In this document: one piece after another, positions 5,824-14,299 of the stretch
Layout: every line of letters starts with the position of its first letter
How positions within the stretch are numbered: the first letter of the stretch is position 1
Source of the DNA: Flavisolibacter sp.
GTDB lineage: Bacteria > Bacteroidota > Bacteroidia > Chitinophagales > Chitinophagaceae
Length of the DNA: 25,429 nucleotides
Assembly (NCBI GenBank): GCA_017745135.1
Contig: JAGIAB010000008.1
Location: 1-25,429, forward strand
Direction of reading: 5' to 3'
Position numbers and translations under genes: made by a program
The notes under the pieces: model-generated
What the model was told of the DNA's origin: nothing
Seen by the model: the letters and a program-made list of their open reading frames with translations, nothing else
Databases searched by the model: none

Positions 5824-7683
5824 TCAGGAAAGGTATTTGGCAACAATTGGAAGCCTTCTTCCTACACCAAATGCTTTTGAACTGACACGAATGATCGGAC
5901 AGAATTGATTGCGCTTGTATTCATTTGTGTTGACCAGCTTCAAAATCCTCGCGACCAGTTTCGGATCATAGCCTTGTGCTATGATTTCCTTTGGCCCTTG
6001 TCGTAATTCGATGTATTGATATAATACCCGATCAAGAATCGAATAATCGGGAAGGCTGTCACTGTCTTTCTGATTTGGTCGCAACTCTGCAGAAGGTTCT
6101 TTAACCAGAATATTATCCGGAATGATTTCCTTGTCTTTATTGATATAGCGGCCCAAAGCATAGACCTGCGTTTTATAAACATCACCCAAAACACTTAAAC
6201 CGCCGGCCATATCACCATACAATGTTCCATAACCAGTTGCCAATTCGCTTTTATTAGATGTGTTCAATAAAATGTATCCGAATTTATTGGCTACTCCCAT
6301 CAGCAAATTCCCTCGGGAACGGCTTTGAATATTTTCTTCCGCCACATTAAAAGGCAGGTCTTTAAAAAGTGGGTGCAATGTTTGAAGAAAACTTTCATAA
6401 ACATCTTTGATAGGAAGAATATCATAGCGGTTGTCCAGATTAAGGCTTAACCGTTCCGCATCCGAAACAGAATGATCGGATGAAAACTGCGAAGGCATCA
6501 ATAACACATGAACATTTTCCTTTCCCAGGGCTTCAACAGCCAATGCCTGCACTACTGCACTATCCACTCCGCCACTTGCACCAAGTGTTGCTTTTTTAAA
6601 ACCCATTTTGCGGAAGTAATCACGAATACCTAAGATCAAAGCATCATGGATCTCCTGGATGTTTTTGGGTTCGGTGAGGTATTTTAAGGTGTCGGAATCG
6701 CGGCCCACTTCGGCGGGAGAGTAATAATAGCGGCGAGGGCCGGCCCCCTCCGGCTCCCCCGGTGGGGGAGAGACCCATTCACTAACCTCACTTACGGTAG
6801 TTGTTGATGGGTTGTTAGATTCACGACTTTCGGAGACTCTTGGGTTACTAAAAGATTTTCCGACAAGCGAGGTTTTGTGCTGCGGTGAAGTCCCTCCACC
6901 GGAGGTCCCGATAGCTATCGGGATTAGGGAGGCCATGTCGGCCAAATAATAATCCTCCTCAAAATATTTCATCTCCTTCACCATATTGCCATTCGCATCA
7001 TAAATCAGGCTTCCACCATCAAAAACAATTTCGGTTTGCGAGCCAACGGTATTGCAATACAACATAGGCAAACCATACTTCAATGTATGTGCTTCCATGA
7101 TGCTTCTTCTCACAACATCTGCCGCATAATTGTATGGTGATGCAGAAAGATTCAACATTATGTCAGGCTTTTCCTTAATGAGCATTTCCATTGGTGTAAT
7201 GCGGTACAAAGGATTATCACCAAGGTTCCAGATGTCTTCACAAATGGTCACTGCCAGCTTCTTTCCTTTAAAGTCGATGCACTTCCATTCGAAGGCCGGC
7301 TCAAAATAGCGGTACTCGTCAAACACATCGTAGTTTGGCAGTAAGGTTTTATGTATTTCCGCTTTGACCTGTTTTTCGTGCAATAAAAAAGCAGCATTGA
7401 ATAAATCCTTCCCTTCTTTTTGCGGATTGTATGCAGGACCTCCTACCAATACACCAATATCATCAGCATGTTCTTTTATGCGGTCCAGTGTTTCATAACA
7501 TTGCCGGATGAAATCTTTGAACTCCAGGAAATCTCTTGGAGGATAACCGCAAATGCATAATTCAGAAAACATCACGAGATCAGCGCCGGCTTCCTTTGCT
7601 TTGTTAATACCATCAATAATTTTTGTTGCATTCTCTTCGAAATTGCCAATATGATAATTTTGCTGCGCTAAAAAAATCTTCAT
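5824..7683 (-). CDS. nadE: Glutamine-dependent NAD+ synthetase
   Basis: Makes NAD+ from nicotinate adenine dinucleotide, ATP and glutamine, the last step of NAD synthesis. The N-terminal nitrilase-type glutaminase domain has the full triad E41 (FSEL), K112 (HKTLLPNYDVF) and C148 (TICEDIW). The C-terminal synthetase domain has the ATP loop SGGVDS (about 366-372), then LLMPSQFSSDHS and the conserved LLNTSNKSELATGYGTLYGD. I start at the ATG at 7683 (MKIFLAQQNYHIG), which fits the family; an in-frame ATG at 7761 would add 26 unrelated residues and overlap gldB. The 619 residues exceed the usual 540-550 because of an insert of about 80 residues at about 250-330, between the two domains (see 6700-6934). 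Confidence 0.95.
   Translation of the reverse strand: MKIFLAQQNYHIGNFEENATKIIDGINKAKEAGADLVMFSELCICGYPPRDFLEFKDFIRQCYETLDRIKEHADDIGVLVGGPAYNPQKEGKDLFNAAFLLHEKQVKAEIHKTLLPNYDVFDEYRYFEPAFEWKCIDFKGKKLAVTICEDIWNLGDNPLYRITPMEMLIKEKPDIMLNLSASPYNYAADVVRRSIMEAHTLKYGLPMLYCNTVGSQTEIVFDGGSLIYDANGNMVKEMKYFEEDYYLADMASLIPIAIGTSGGGTSPQHKTSLVGKSFSNPRVSESRESNNPSTTTVSEVSEWVSPPPGEPEGAGPRRYYYSPAEVGRDSDTLKYLTEPKNIQEIHDALILGIRDYFRKMGFKKATLGASGGVDSAVVQALAVEALGKENVHVLLMPSQFSSDHSVSDAERLSLNLDNRYDILPIKDVYESFLQTLHPLFKDLPFNVAEENIQSRSRGNLLMGVANKFGYILLNTSNKSELATGYGTLYGDMAGGLSVLGDVYKTQVYALGRYINKDKEIIPDNILVKEPSAELRPNQKDSDSLPDYSILDRVLYQYIELRQGPKEIIAQGYDPKLVARILKLVNTNEYKRNQFCPIIRVSSKAFGVGRRLPIVAKYLS
6700..6934 (-). repeat. In-frame palindrome-rich insert within nadE
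   Basis: This part of nadE codes for low-complexity Ser/Pro/Gly/Thr/Glu-rich protein unlike NadE. The DNA has a different style: perfect palindromes GGGCCGGCCC (6737-6746) and TCCCGATAGCTATCGGGA (6906-6923), the hairpin CTCCCCC-GGT-GGGGGAG (6754-6770), and CCTCC-ACC-GGAGG just before the 6906 palindrome. Local G+C is well above the flanks. The whole is free of stops in the nadE frame. It resembles the palindromic elements known to insert within genes in Rickettsia. Limits are approximate. Confidence 0.65.
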
Positions 7684-7721
7684 CTTCGTTGAATCTGTTA
7701 AACTGTAAAGTTCCGAAATAA

Positions 7722-8789
7722 ATGATGAATAAAACCGTTCAGAAGGGCATGCGATTGACACTTAGCTCCCTATTGATTTTACTGTTGATTTCCTGCAATA
7801 ACTCAAATAACAAACCAAATGTTTCAGACATCAAAGTTGATGTAAACATTCTTCGTTTTGATAAAGATTTCTTTTCAATGGACACCAACCGTTTGGATCA
7901 ATCATTGAACGAATTGAACAGGAAGTACCCCTCCTTCCTGCCCTTGTATTCCGAATTTCTGTCTCCCATTGAGCCCATGGTGAAACACGGAGGCCAAACC
8001 TATGAAGACGCAACACGGCTTTATTACAGAACCATCAAACCTTTGTACGAAGCGGTGCAAAAAAAATACAATAACCTGAATGATGTTAAAAGCGGCCTTG
8101 AGAAAGGTTTTAAATATGTGAAGTATTATTACCCTTCTTTCAAAACACCTGCGGTTGTTGCGTCAGTTGAAAGCTTCAATCCTGATGATCCCAATTTAGT
8201 TTATGGAACCGTCTTTTATCATGATACATTAATCATAAGGCTGCAAATGTTTATGGGAAAAGATTTTGACGAGTACGACCCAAACCTCTACCCCGATTAT
8301 TTAAGAAGAAGATTCAACGAGGAATTCATTGTCCCGAATTCTCTTCGTGCCATTGCCAATACCATTTATCCTGACACCACAGAATCGGGTGTGCTGATAG
8401 AACAAATGATCGAAAAAGGGAAACAGTGGTTTTTGCTGGATAAATTTTTACCCGGCACACCCGATAGTTTAAAAACCGGTTACACTAAAAATCAAACAGA
8501 ATTCATTAAAAAAAATGAAGGAAATATTTGGGGAGAATTTTTAAAAAACACTCCCGACCCTTATACCGTTGAACAGGAACGTTTAAAAAATTATTTGGGT
8601 GAAGGTCCTTTCACCCAGGATATGCCTCACGACCTTCAGGGAAACGGTACTCCCGGGAATATTGGTCAATGGATAGGATGGCGCATTGTAGAAAAATTTG
8701 CAGAGAAAAATCCGAAAATGAGTGTACAGGAAATTTTGGCGACGCCGGCAAGGCAGATTTTTCAGGAAGCGAAGTATAAGCCGAAGTAA
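7722..8789 (+). CDS. gldB: Gliding motility lipoprotein GldB
   Basis: A lipoprotein of 355 residues with signal residues 1-24 and lipobox C25 (LLISCNNS). The body has the GldB pattern: VDVNILRFDKDFFSMD near the N-terminus, YPSFLPLY, and the conserved end GTPGNIGQWIGWRIVEKF followed by ILATPARQIFQEAKYKPK. GldB is needed for gliding in Flavobacterium and is associated with the gliding/type IX secretion machinery; its biochemical role is unknown, and it shares distant features with zinc-peptidase-like DUF2268 proteins. It is divergent from nadE with 38 bases between start codons, so their promoters must overlap. The usual partner gldC is not next to it. Two ATGs in tandem (7722, 7725) leave the start ambiguous by one codon. 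Confidence 0.88.
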   Translation: MMNKTVQKGMRLTLSSLLILLLISCNNSNNKPNVSDIKVDVNILRFDKDFFSMDTNRLDQSLNELNRKYPSFLPLYSEFLSPIEPMVKHGGQTYEDATRLYYRTIKPLYEAVQKKYNNLNDVKSGLEKGFKYVKYYYPSFKTPAVVASVESFNPDDPNLVYGTVFYHDTLIIRLQMFMGKDFDEYDPNLYPDYLRRRFNEEFIVPNSLRAIANTIYPDTTESGVLIEQMIEKGKQWFLLDKFLPGTPDSLKTGYTKNQTEFIKKNEGNIWGEFLKNTPDPYTVEQERLKNYLGEGPFTQDMPHDLQGNGTPGNIGQWIGWRIVEKFAEKNPKMSVQEILATPARQIFQEAKYKPK

Positions 8790-8797
8790 TCTGAACG

Positions 8798-8826
8798 GGG
8801 ATTTGTGGGATTGATGGGATTAAGAG
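8798..8826 (+). repeat. 9-base-period array after gldB
   Basis: Three units in a row, GGGATTTGT, GGGATTGAT and GGGATTAAG, begin nine bases after the gldB stop codon. The first unit is identical to the first unit of the array between nadC and the SUI1 gene (19851-19886). Confidence 0.6.
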
Positions 8827-8902
8827 GAAAGTTCCACATAGCTGACTTGCATTCTTATAACCCTTGTGGCAATCGAACAAAAGCTCAACCACATTCATTT
8901 AA

Positions 8903-9031
8903 TCCAATGAAAAAAAATGGAGTTTAGTTTCCGATCCAATCACTCTTCATGCAGGTTATGAAAAAGGAATTAATGATTTTGATCTTTTAGAATTACAGGG
9001 ATTAGAAAGAATTTTCAAACCAAGAAAATAA
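8903..9031 (+). pseudogene. Possible 3' remnant of an unidentified gene
   Basis: A stop-bounded frame of 42 codons without an ATG at its head reads like real protein, for example SDPITLHAGYEKGINDFDL and a basic end FKPRK. It lies between repeats and has no 5' part in the window. I do not recognise the family. It could equally be chance. Confidence 0.25.
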
Positions 9032-9303
9032 GCTTGGTTAATAAAATCTGCAATCTTCTTTGAACAACCTCAAACGTTGAAGCCGGCAGACAAAGCCTGC
9101 GTCTTCATAATCAGTGCTGTGCAGCACACAATATAATTTACCCAACCACCGTTTATCACCGAAGCTGGTGAAGAAATATCACCTCCTAAATTTCAAATCT
9201 AATCCTGTAAAGCCCTCTTCCGATCATCTCTTTGACCGTAGCAACTATATGATTTCAAATACGTTTATATTTTGAATATACCTCGGTAAAATTCATCCTT
9301 AAC

Positions 9304-9349
9304 AGGGCAATTTGCCCTAAACAAATGAATTATTTTAGGGTACATTTAC
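9304..9349 (+). promoter_or_regulatory. Dyad and possible -7 box upstream of susC
   Basis: AGGGCAA-T-TTGCCCT (9304-9318) is a perfect 7-bp inverted repeat with a one-base centre, the shape of a repressor or activator site. Twenty-two bases on, TACATTTAC (9341-9349) is one mismatch from the TAnnTTTG -7 consensus and would place the transcript start near 9355, with the dyad around -50 to -37. No regulator gene lies next to susC to pair with it. Confidence 0.35.
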
Positions 9350-9386
9350 AACGTTTCGCACATTTTTATTGTCTTTTTTAATTCAA

Positions 9387-12300
9387 ATGAGGCTGTTTAT
9401 GACCTTTGCAATTGACTACCGCCAGCTCCTATCAAAATACAAAATCGCATTATTAAATCTGGCTTTCTTCCTTGCTTTTGGATTGATATCTTCTCATAGT
9501 TATGGTGCGGGCAACCGGTATTTCCAGGACACTTCCATCAGGATAACAGGTAAAGTAACCAGTATTGAAGATGGCCTTCCATTAGCGGGGGCTACCGTTC
9601 AAAATCTAAGGACCGGACAGGGCACAAGCACCAATACGGCAGGTATATTTTTTATTGAGGGAAGACGCGGAGACAGTCTCCGTATTTCTTATGCGGGTAA
9701 AACACCGCAAACGCTGGCATACACCGGGCAAGCTGCATTCGATGTCTCTCTTGTTCGTTCGGAAGGGCAATTAGGCGAAGTGATCATCACCGGTTTTCAA
9801 ACTCTTTCCAAAAGAAAATTTACTGGTGCTGCTACTACGCTGAAAGCCGATGAGCTAAAAGTAAGCGGAGTAACCGATGTAAGCCGCATGCTTGAAGGAC
9901 AAGCTGCCGGCGTATCAGTTCAAAATGTTTCAGGCACTTTTGGTGCCGCTCCCAAAATTCATGTTCGTGGCGCTACATCTATTAATGGTGAGAATAAACC
10001 TTTGTGGGTAGTTGATGGTGTTGTGTTAGAGGATATCGTGAACATCTCCAACGATCAGCTTTCAAGCGGAGATCCTACAACTCTATTGGGCTCTGCCGTA
10101 GCCGGATTGAATGCCAATGATATTGAGACTATTGACATTTTAAAAGATGCTGCCGCCACCGCTTTGTATGGTGCCCGTGCCATGAACGGTGTTGTAGTGA
10201 TCACTACTAAAAAAGGAAGATCGGGCAAGCCTGTTATTTCCTACACCGGTAATTTTAGTACTCAGCTAAAGCCCAGCTATCTTGATTTCAACATCATGAA
10301 TTCGGCACAACAGATGTCAGTGCTGGGAGAACTGGAGCGTAAGGGTTATTTAAACTACAATGTATTAGATCAACCTAATTACGGTGTATACGGCCAGATG
10401 TATACAGCACTCAGCGCCGATGCTTACGGTAACTTCCCTTTGCAAAACACACCGGAAGCAAGAAAGAATTTTTTGCTTCGCTATGCAAGAGCGAATACCG
10501 ATTGGTTTGATGTTCTCTTCCGCAATTCATTGATCCAGGAACATTCACTCAGCATTTCCGCAGGTACGGACAGATCACAATCATTTTTCTCTACCAGCTT
10601 TTATCATGATAACGGATGGACCATTGCCGATAAGGTAAACAGGTACACTCTTAACTTCCGCAATAACTACAGTTTCACTGATAAGTTATCAGTTGGTTTT
10701 ATGACCGTAGGTTCAGTGCGCCAGCAAAAAGCACCGGGAACATTGAACCGCACCAGCAATCCTGTATCCGGACAATTTGACCGCGATTTCGATATCAATC
10801 CCTTCAGCTATGCTTTAAATACCAACCGGGCACTTACCGCTTATGATTCAACGGGCAAGCTTGAATACTTCAGAAGGAACTTTGCTCCGTTTAATATCGT
10901 CAATGAATTAGCTAACAACTATATTAACCTGAATGTAATTGACTTGAAACTTCAGGGAGAATTAAACTATAAATTCAACAACCATTTGCGTTATGAATTT
11001 ATTGGTGCCTTGCGCTATGCAAAATCATCGCGTGAGCACCAGATCACTGAAAATTCAAACATGGCAAATGCGTACAGGGCTAACCAGAATGCAACCATCA
11101 ATGAAAGAAATAAATTTTTGTATCGCGATCCGGACCATCCGAACGATCCGGCAGTGGTAGTGTTGCCTTATGGAGGTTTTTATAATCGAAATGAAGACCA
11201 GTTGCTGAACTTTGATTTGCGCAACAGCCTTAACTACAATAACACTTTTAATGATGTTCACGATGTCAGCTTCCTGTTGGGACAACAGATCAAATATGCT
11301 GACAGGCAAAACTTCAACAACACAGGTTATGGTTATCAATACAACAATGGTGGCATTCCATTCATTGATTACCGCATATTGAAACAAACCATCGAAGCGA
11401 ATTTTCCTTATTACGATATGACAAAGTTCTATGATCGTTTTGCTGCGTTTTATTTCAACACCCAATACACGTACAACCGCAAGTACAATTTATATGGAAC
11501 GGTAAGGTATGATGGTTCAAATGTGTTGGGTGCTTCAAGACATGCAAGATGGTTGCCAACATGGAGCTTTGGTGGTGCCTGGAATGTGGATCAGGAAAGT
11601 TTCATGCAAAAAATATATGCAATCAATTACCTGAAGCTGAGGGCAAGCTATGGTATTACGGCGAGTCTTGGTCCTGCAACCAATGCGGCTGTGGTATTAA
11701 AAAGTGCTACTACCAACAGGCCTTATGCTGATGAAAGAGAATCTGTGATCGACATTATCAACCTTCAAAACAACGACCTGACCTGGGAGAAAAACTACCA
11801 GGCTAACGTAGGCATTGATGTTGGCTTGCTCCAAAACAGGATCAGTGCAAGTGTGGATGCTTATCATAGAAGAAGCTTTGACCTGATCAGCCGTATTAAA
11901 ACTTCAGGCATTGGTGGTGAGGCCTACAAAGTAGCCAACTATGCTAACATGAAATCGTACGGCTTTGAATTTTTGGTGAATGGCCAGATCATCAAGCAAA
12001 AAGATCTCGGATGGAGATCCACCATCACCTTTGGCTTCAACCAAACAGAAATTACCAATGCGGAAAATGTTCCTTTGATCTTTGATCTGGTGAAAGCGGA
12101 AGGTGGCAACAGGGTTGGTTATCCTGTGAACAGTTTATTCTCCCTGAACTTCCAGGGTCTTGATCATAAGACAGGGATTCCTTTATTCATTGATGAAACA
12201 GGAAAGGTTGGACAGGGCGTCTTTCTTCAAGATGATAAAATCGATTATTTGGTTTATGATGGTCCTGTTGATCCGCCAGTCACGGGAGGTTTTTCAAACA

Positions 12301-12794
12301 CATTTAATTATAAAAGCTGGGCCCTGAATGTTTTTATTACCTACCAGGCCGGCAATAAAATCCGTTTGTATCCTGCGTTCAGAAGTGCTTATGTGGACCT
12401 GGATGCTATGCCTAAAGAATTTTTCGATCGCTGGGAAATGCCTGGTGACGAAAATATCACAAACATCCCTGCTATTTCAGATGTTTATTACAGCTATTTA
12501 TCAGGCGCTACCGGCACTTATCCTTACAACAACTATAATTATTCAACAGCAAGAGTAGCTGATGGCAGCTTTGCAAGATTGAAAACGGTTTCGCTGACCT
12601 ACCAGCTTGGAGCTTCTGCATTAAAACGTTTATCTGTATTTAAGAGTGGTTCTCTTACCGCGGCAGCTTCCAACTTCTGGCTGATCTATTCCGATAAAAA
12701 ATTACAGGGACAGGATCCTGAATTTTTCAATGCAGGTGGTGTGGCCCAGCCGATTCAAAAACAAATCACACTTTCACTCAAACTCACACTGTAG
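9387..12794 (+). CDS. SusC/RagA-family TonB-linked outer-membrane transporter
   Basis: A TonB-dependent importer of about 1135 residues that works with the SusD lipoprotein encoded next. After a long signal region (hydrophobic core KIALLNLAFFLAFGLIS, about 19-35) comes a carboxypeptidase-like regulatory domain (about 53-125, ITGKVTSIEDGLPLAGATV), the SusC linker GEVIITGFQTLSKRKFTGA, the plug (about 150-275, including LWVVDGVVLED and DAAATALYGARAMNGVVVIT), then a 22-strand-type barrel ending in LSLKLTL. I use the ATG at 9387; the frame can be extended to a TTG at 9369, and the ATG at 9399 is also possible. The ligand cannot be read from the sequence. It leads a five-gene set with very short gaps. 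Confidence 0.93.
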   Translation: MRLFMTFAIDYRQLLSKYKIALLNLAFFLAFGLISSHSYGAGNRYFQDTSIRITGKVTSIEDGLPLAGATVQNLRTGQGTSTNTAGIFFIEGRRGDSLRISYAGKTPQTLAYTGQAAFDVSLVRSEGQLGEVIITGFQTLSKRKFTGAATTLKADELKVSGVTDVSRMLEGQAAGVSVQNVSGTFGAAPKIHVRGATSINGENKPLWVVDGVVLEDIVNISNDQLSSGDPTTLLGSAVAGLNANDIETIDILKDAAATALYGARAMNGVVVITTKKGRSGKPVISYTGNFSTQLKPSYLDFNIMNSAQQMSVLGELERKGYLNYNVLDQPNYGVYGQMYTALSADAYGNFPLQNTPEARKNFLLRYARANTDWFDVLFRNSLIQEHSLSISAGTDRSQSFFSTSFYHDNGWTIADKVNRYTLNFRNNYSFTDKLSVGFMTVGSVRQQKAPGTLNRTSNPVSGQFDRDFDINPFSYALNTNRALTAYDSTGKLEYFRRNFAPFNIVNELANNYINLNVIDLKLQGELNYKFNNHLRYEFIGALRYAKSSREHQITENSNMANAYRANQNATINERNKFLYRDPDHPNDPAVVVLPYGGFYNRNEDQLLNFDLRNSLNYNNTFNDVHDVSFLLGQQIKYADRQNFNNTGYGYQYNNGGIPFIDYRILKQTIEANFPYYDMTKFYDRFAAFYFNTQYTYNRKYNLYGTVRYDGSNVLGASRHARWLPTWSFGGAWNVDQESFMQKIYAINYLKLRASYGITASLGPATNAAVVLKSATTNRPYADERESVIDIINLQNNDLTWEKNYQANVGIDVGLLQNRISASVDAYHRRSFDLISRIKTSGIGGEAYKVANYANMKSYGFEFLVNGQIIKQKDLGWRSTITFGFNQTEITNAENVPLIFDLVKAEGGNRVGYPVNSLFSLNFQGLDHKTGIPLFIDETGKVGQGVFLQDDKIDYLVYDGPVDPPVTGGFSNTFNYKSWALNVFITYQAGNKIRLYPAFRSAYVDLDAMPKEFFDRWEMPGDENITNIPAISDVYYSYLSGATGTYPYNNYNYSTARVADGSFARLKTVSLTYQLGASALKRLSVFKSGSLTAAASNFWLIYSDKKLQGQDPEFFNAGGVAQPIQKQITLSLKLTL

Positions 12795-12800
12795 TAAACT

Positions 12801-14285
12801 ATGAAGAATACAATGAGCACTATAAAAATCAAACATCTTTTATTTGTTGTAGCGGGATTTGTCTTTCTTCCTTCGTGCAATAAATACCTGGAGAAAGAAC
12901 CTGATAACAGGGCAACGCTGGATACACCGGAAAAAGTTTCTCAATTATTGGGTAGAGCATATCCCGGTGCCAATTATATTCCTTTCACTGAAACATCAAC
13001 CGATAATGTAGGTGACATTGGTTCTGGTGATGCCGGTAGTCCTGATTTGAATGTTGTCAATGCTGACGCTTTCTTTTTCAGGGATACAAGATCGATTGGC
13101 GAAGACACTCCTGAGTTTTACTGGTTTGCCTGCTATCATGCTATTGCAGCCTGCAACCAGGCTTTAGAAGCCATCAGTAAAGCATCAAACCCAAATGCCT
13201 ATACGGCACAAAAAGCAGAAGCATTGGTAGCAAGAGCTTATGCTCACTTTATGCTGGTAAACATCTTTGCCAAATTTTACGATCCTGCAACCGCTGCATC
13301 CGATCCCGGGATTCCTTATGTAACTGAACCGGAGAAAAATTTTATCAAGCAATACAGTCGTGGCACAGTGGCTTCGGTTTATGCCAGTATTGAAAAAGAT
13401 TTACTGGAAGGATTACCATACATCGATGACAAATCTTATTCAGTTCCCAAGTATCATTTCAATAAAGCTGCGGCCAACGCTTTTGCTGCAAGATTTTTTC
13501 TTTATAAAAGAGATTATCCAAAGGTCATTCAATACGGTTCACAAGCAGTGCCCAATAACGATTTTGCTTCAAACCTGAGACCCTGGAATACAGAGTACTC
13601 AACAATTGGTTTGAATGAAATTGCTCCACGTTATGCAAAGGCTACAGAAAATGCCAACCTTTTATTGGCTGAAACCAATTCTTACTGGTGGCGCACCAAT
13701 TCCTTTGGCAGGTATGCAATGACACCCGCGGTGAGAGACCAAATCTTAAGAACGGTTCCTGTTGCCGGGGGACAGTGGGCATTTGCTACAGGTTTCTATT
13801 CAGAAAACCATTTTATTGTTCCTAAGATCAATGAATATTTTGTAAGAGTATCCGTTAATGCAGATATAGGAAATGGATATGTAATGGTTCCTTTATTTAC
13901 GGTAGAAGAAGTTTTGTTTAACCTGGCCGAAGCCTATACCTACAACAACCAGTTTAATAGTGCGATCGCTTTGTTGAATACCTATCTCAGCACCAGGATT
14001 ACTGCTTACAATCCTTCTACTAACAATCTGACCACAGCAAAAATCAATTCATATTTTGGCACTTCCGATACGCAACAAGGATTGATCAATACCATCCTTG
14101 CTTATAGAAGAAGTGAGTTTGTGCATGAAGGTTTGCGCTGGTTTGACATATTGAGATACCAGATACCGGTGGTTCATCGTACTGTTTTAGGAGAAACCTT
14201 TACACTTGGTGTAAACGATCCCCGCCGTGTATTTCAAATACCACCAACAGCTAAACAATCAGGAATAGATCAAAATCCCAGATAA
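12801..14285 (+). CDS. SusD/RagB-family substrate-binding lipoprotein
   Basis: A 494-residue surface lipoprotein that caps the SusC barrel and captures the ligand. Signal residues 1-25, lipobox C26 (LPSCNKYLEKEPD, the usual SusD opening). TPR-type helical pairs follow: YHAIAACNQALEAI, AQKAEALVARAYAHFMLVN (the classic A-x-A-R-A-x-x-x-x-x-L SusD motif), and near the end LIAYRRSEF-type sequence, FVHEGLRWFDILRYQ, then RRVFQIPPTAKQSGIDQNPR. It starts six bases after susC, so the two are cotranscribed. At just under 500 residues it is of ordinary length. It has no sign of truncation. Confidence 0.93.
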   Translation: MKNTMSTIKIKHLLFVVAGFVFLPSCNKYLEKEPDNRATLDTPEKVSQLLGRAYPGANYIPFTETSTDNVGDIGSGDAGSPDLNVVNADAFFFRDTRSIGEDTPEFYWFACYHAIAACNQALEAISKASNPNAYTAQKAEALVARAYAHFMLVNIFAKFYDPATAASDPGIPYVTEPEKNFIKQYSRGTVASVYASIEKDLLEGLPYIDDKSYSVPKYHFNKAAANAFAARFFLYKRDYPKVIQYGSQAVPNNDFASNLRPWNTEYSTIGLNEIAPRYAKATENANLLLAETNSYWWRTNSFGRYAMTPAVRDQILRTVPVAGGQWAFATGFYSENHFIVPKINEYFVRVSVNADIGNGYVMVPLFTVEEVLFNLAEAYTYNNQFNSAIALLNTYLSTRITAYNPSTNNLTTAKINSYFGTSDTQQGLINTILAYRRSEFVHEGLRWFDILRYQIPVVHRTVLGETFTLGVNDPRRVFQIPPTAKQSGIDQNPR

Positions 14286-14299
14286 AATTTAAACGAATT

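Larger units (their letters stand above)
8790..9386. other. Long non-coding region between gldB and susC
   Basis: Contents in order: a 9-base-period array (8798-8826), a stop-bounded 42-codon remnant (8903-9031), two small hairpins (GCAG/CTGC at 9086-9100 and GTGCTG-TG-CAGCAC at 9114-9127), an operator-like dyad (9304-9318) and a possible susC promoter (9341-9349). No intact gene was found on either strand; the minus-strand frame entering gldB is a shadow. Confidence 0.6.

Noticed and set aside
7684..7761. Longer NadE start at 7761
   Set aside because: The added 26 residues do not fit NadE and overlap the gldB start region; the ATG at 7683 gives the standard N-terminus.
11055..11465. 136-codon minus-strand frame within susC
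   Set aside because: An antisense shadow of a conserved barrel region with no homology signal.
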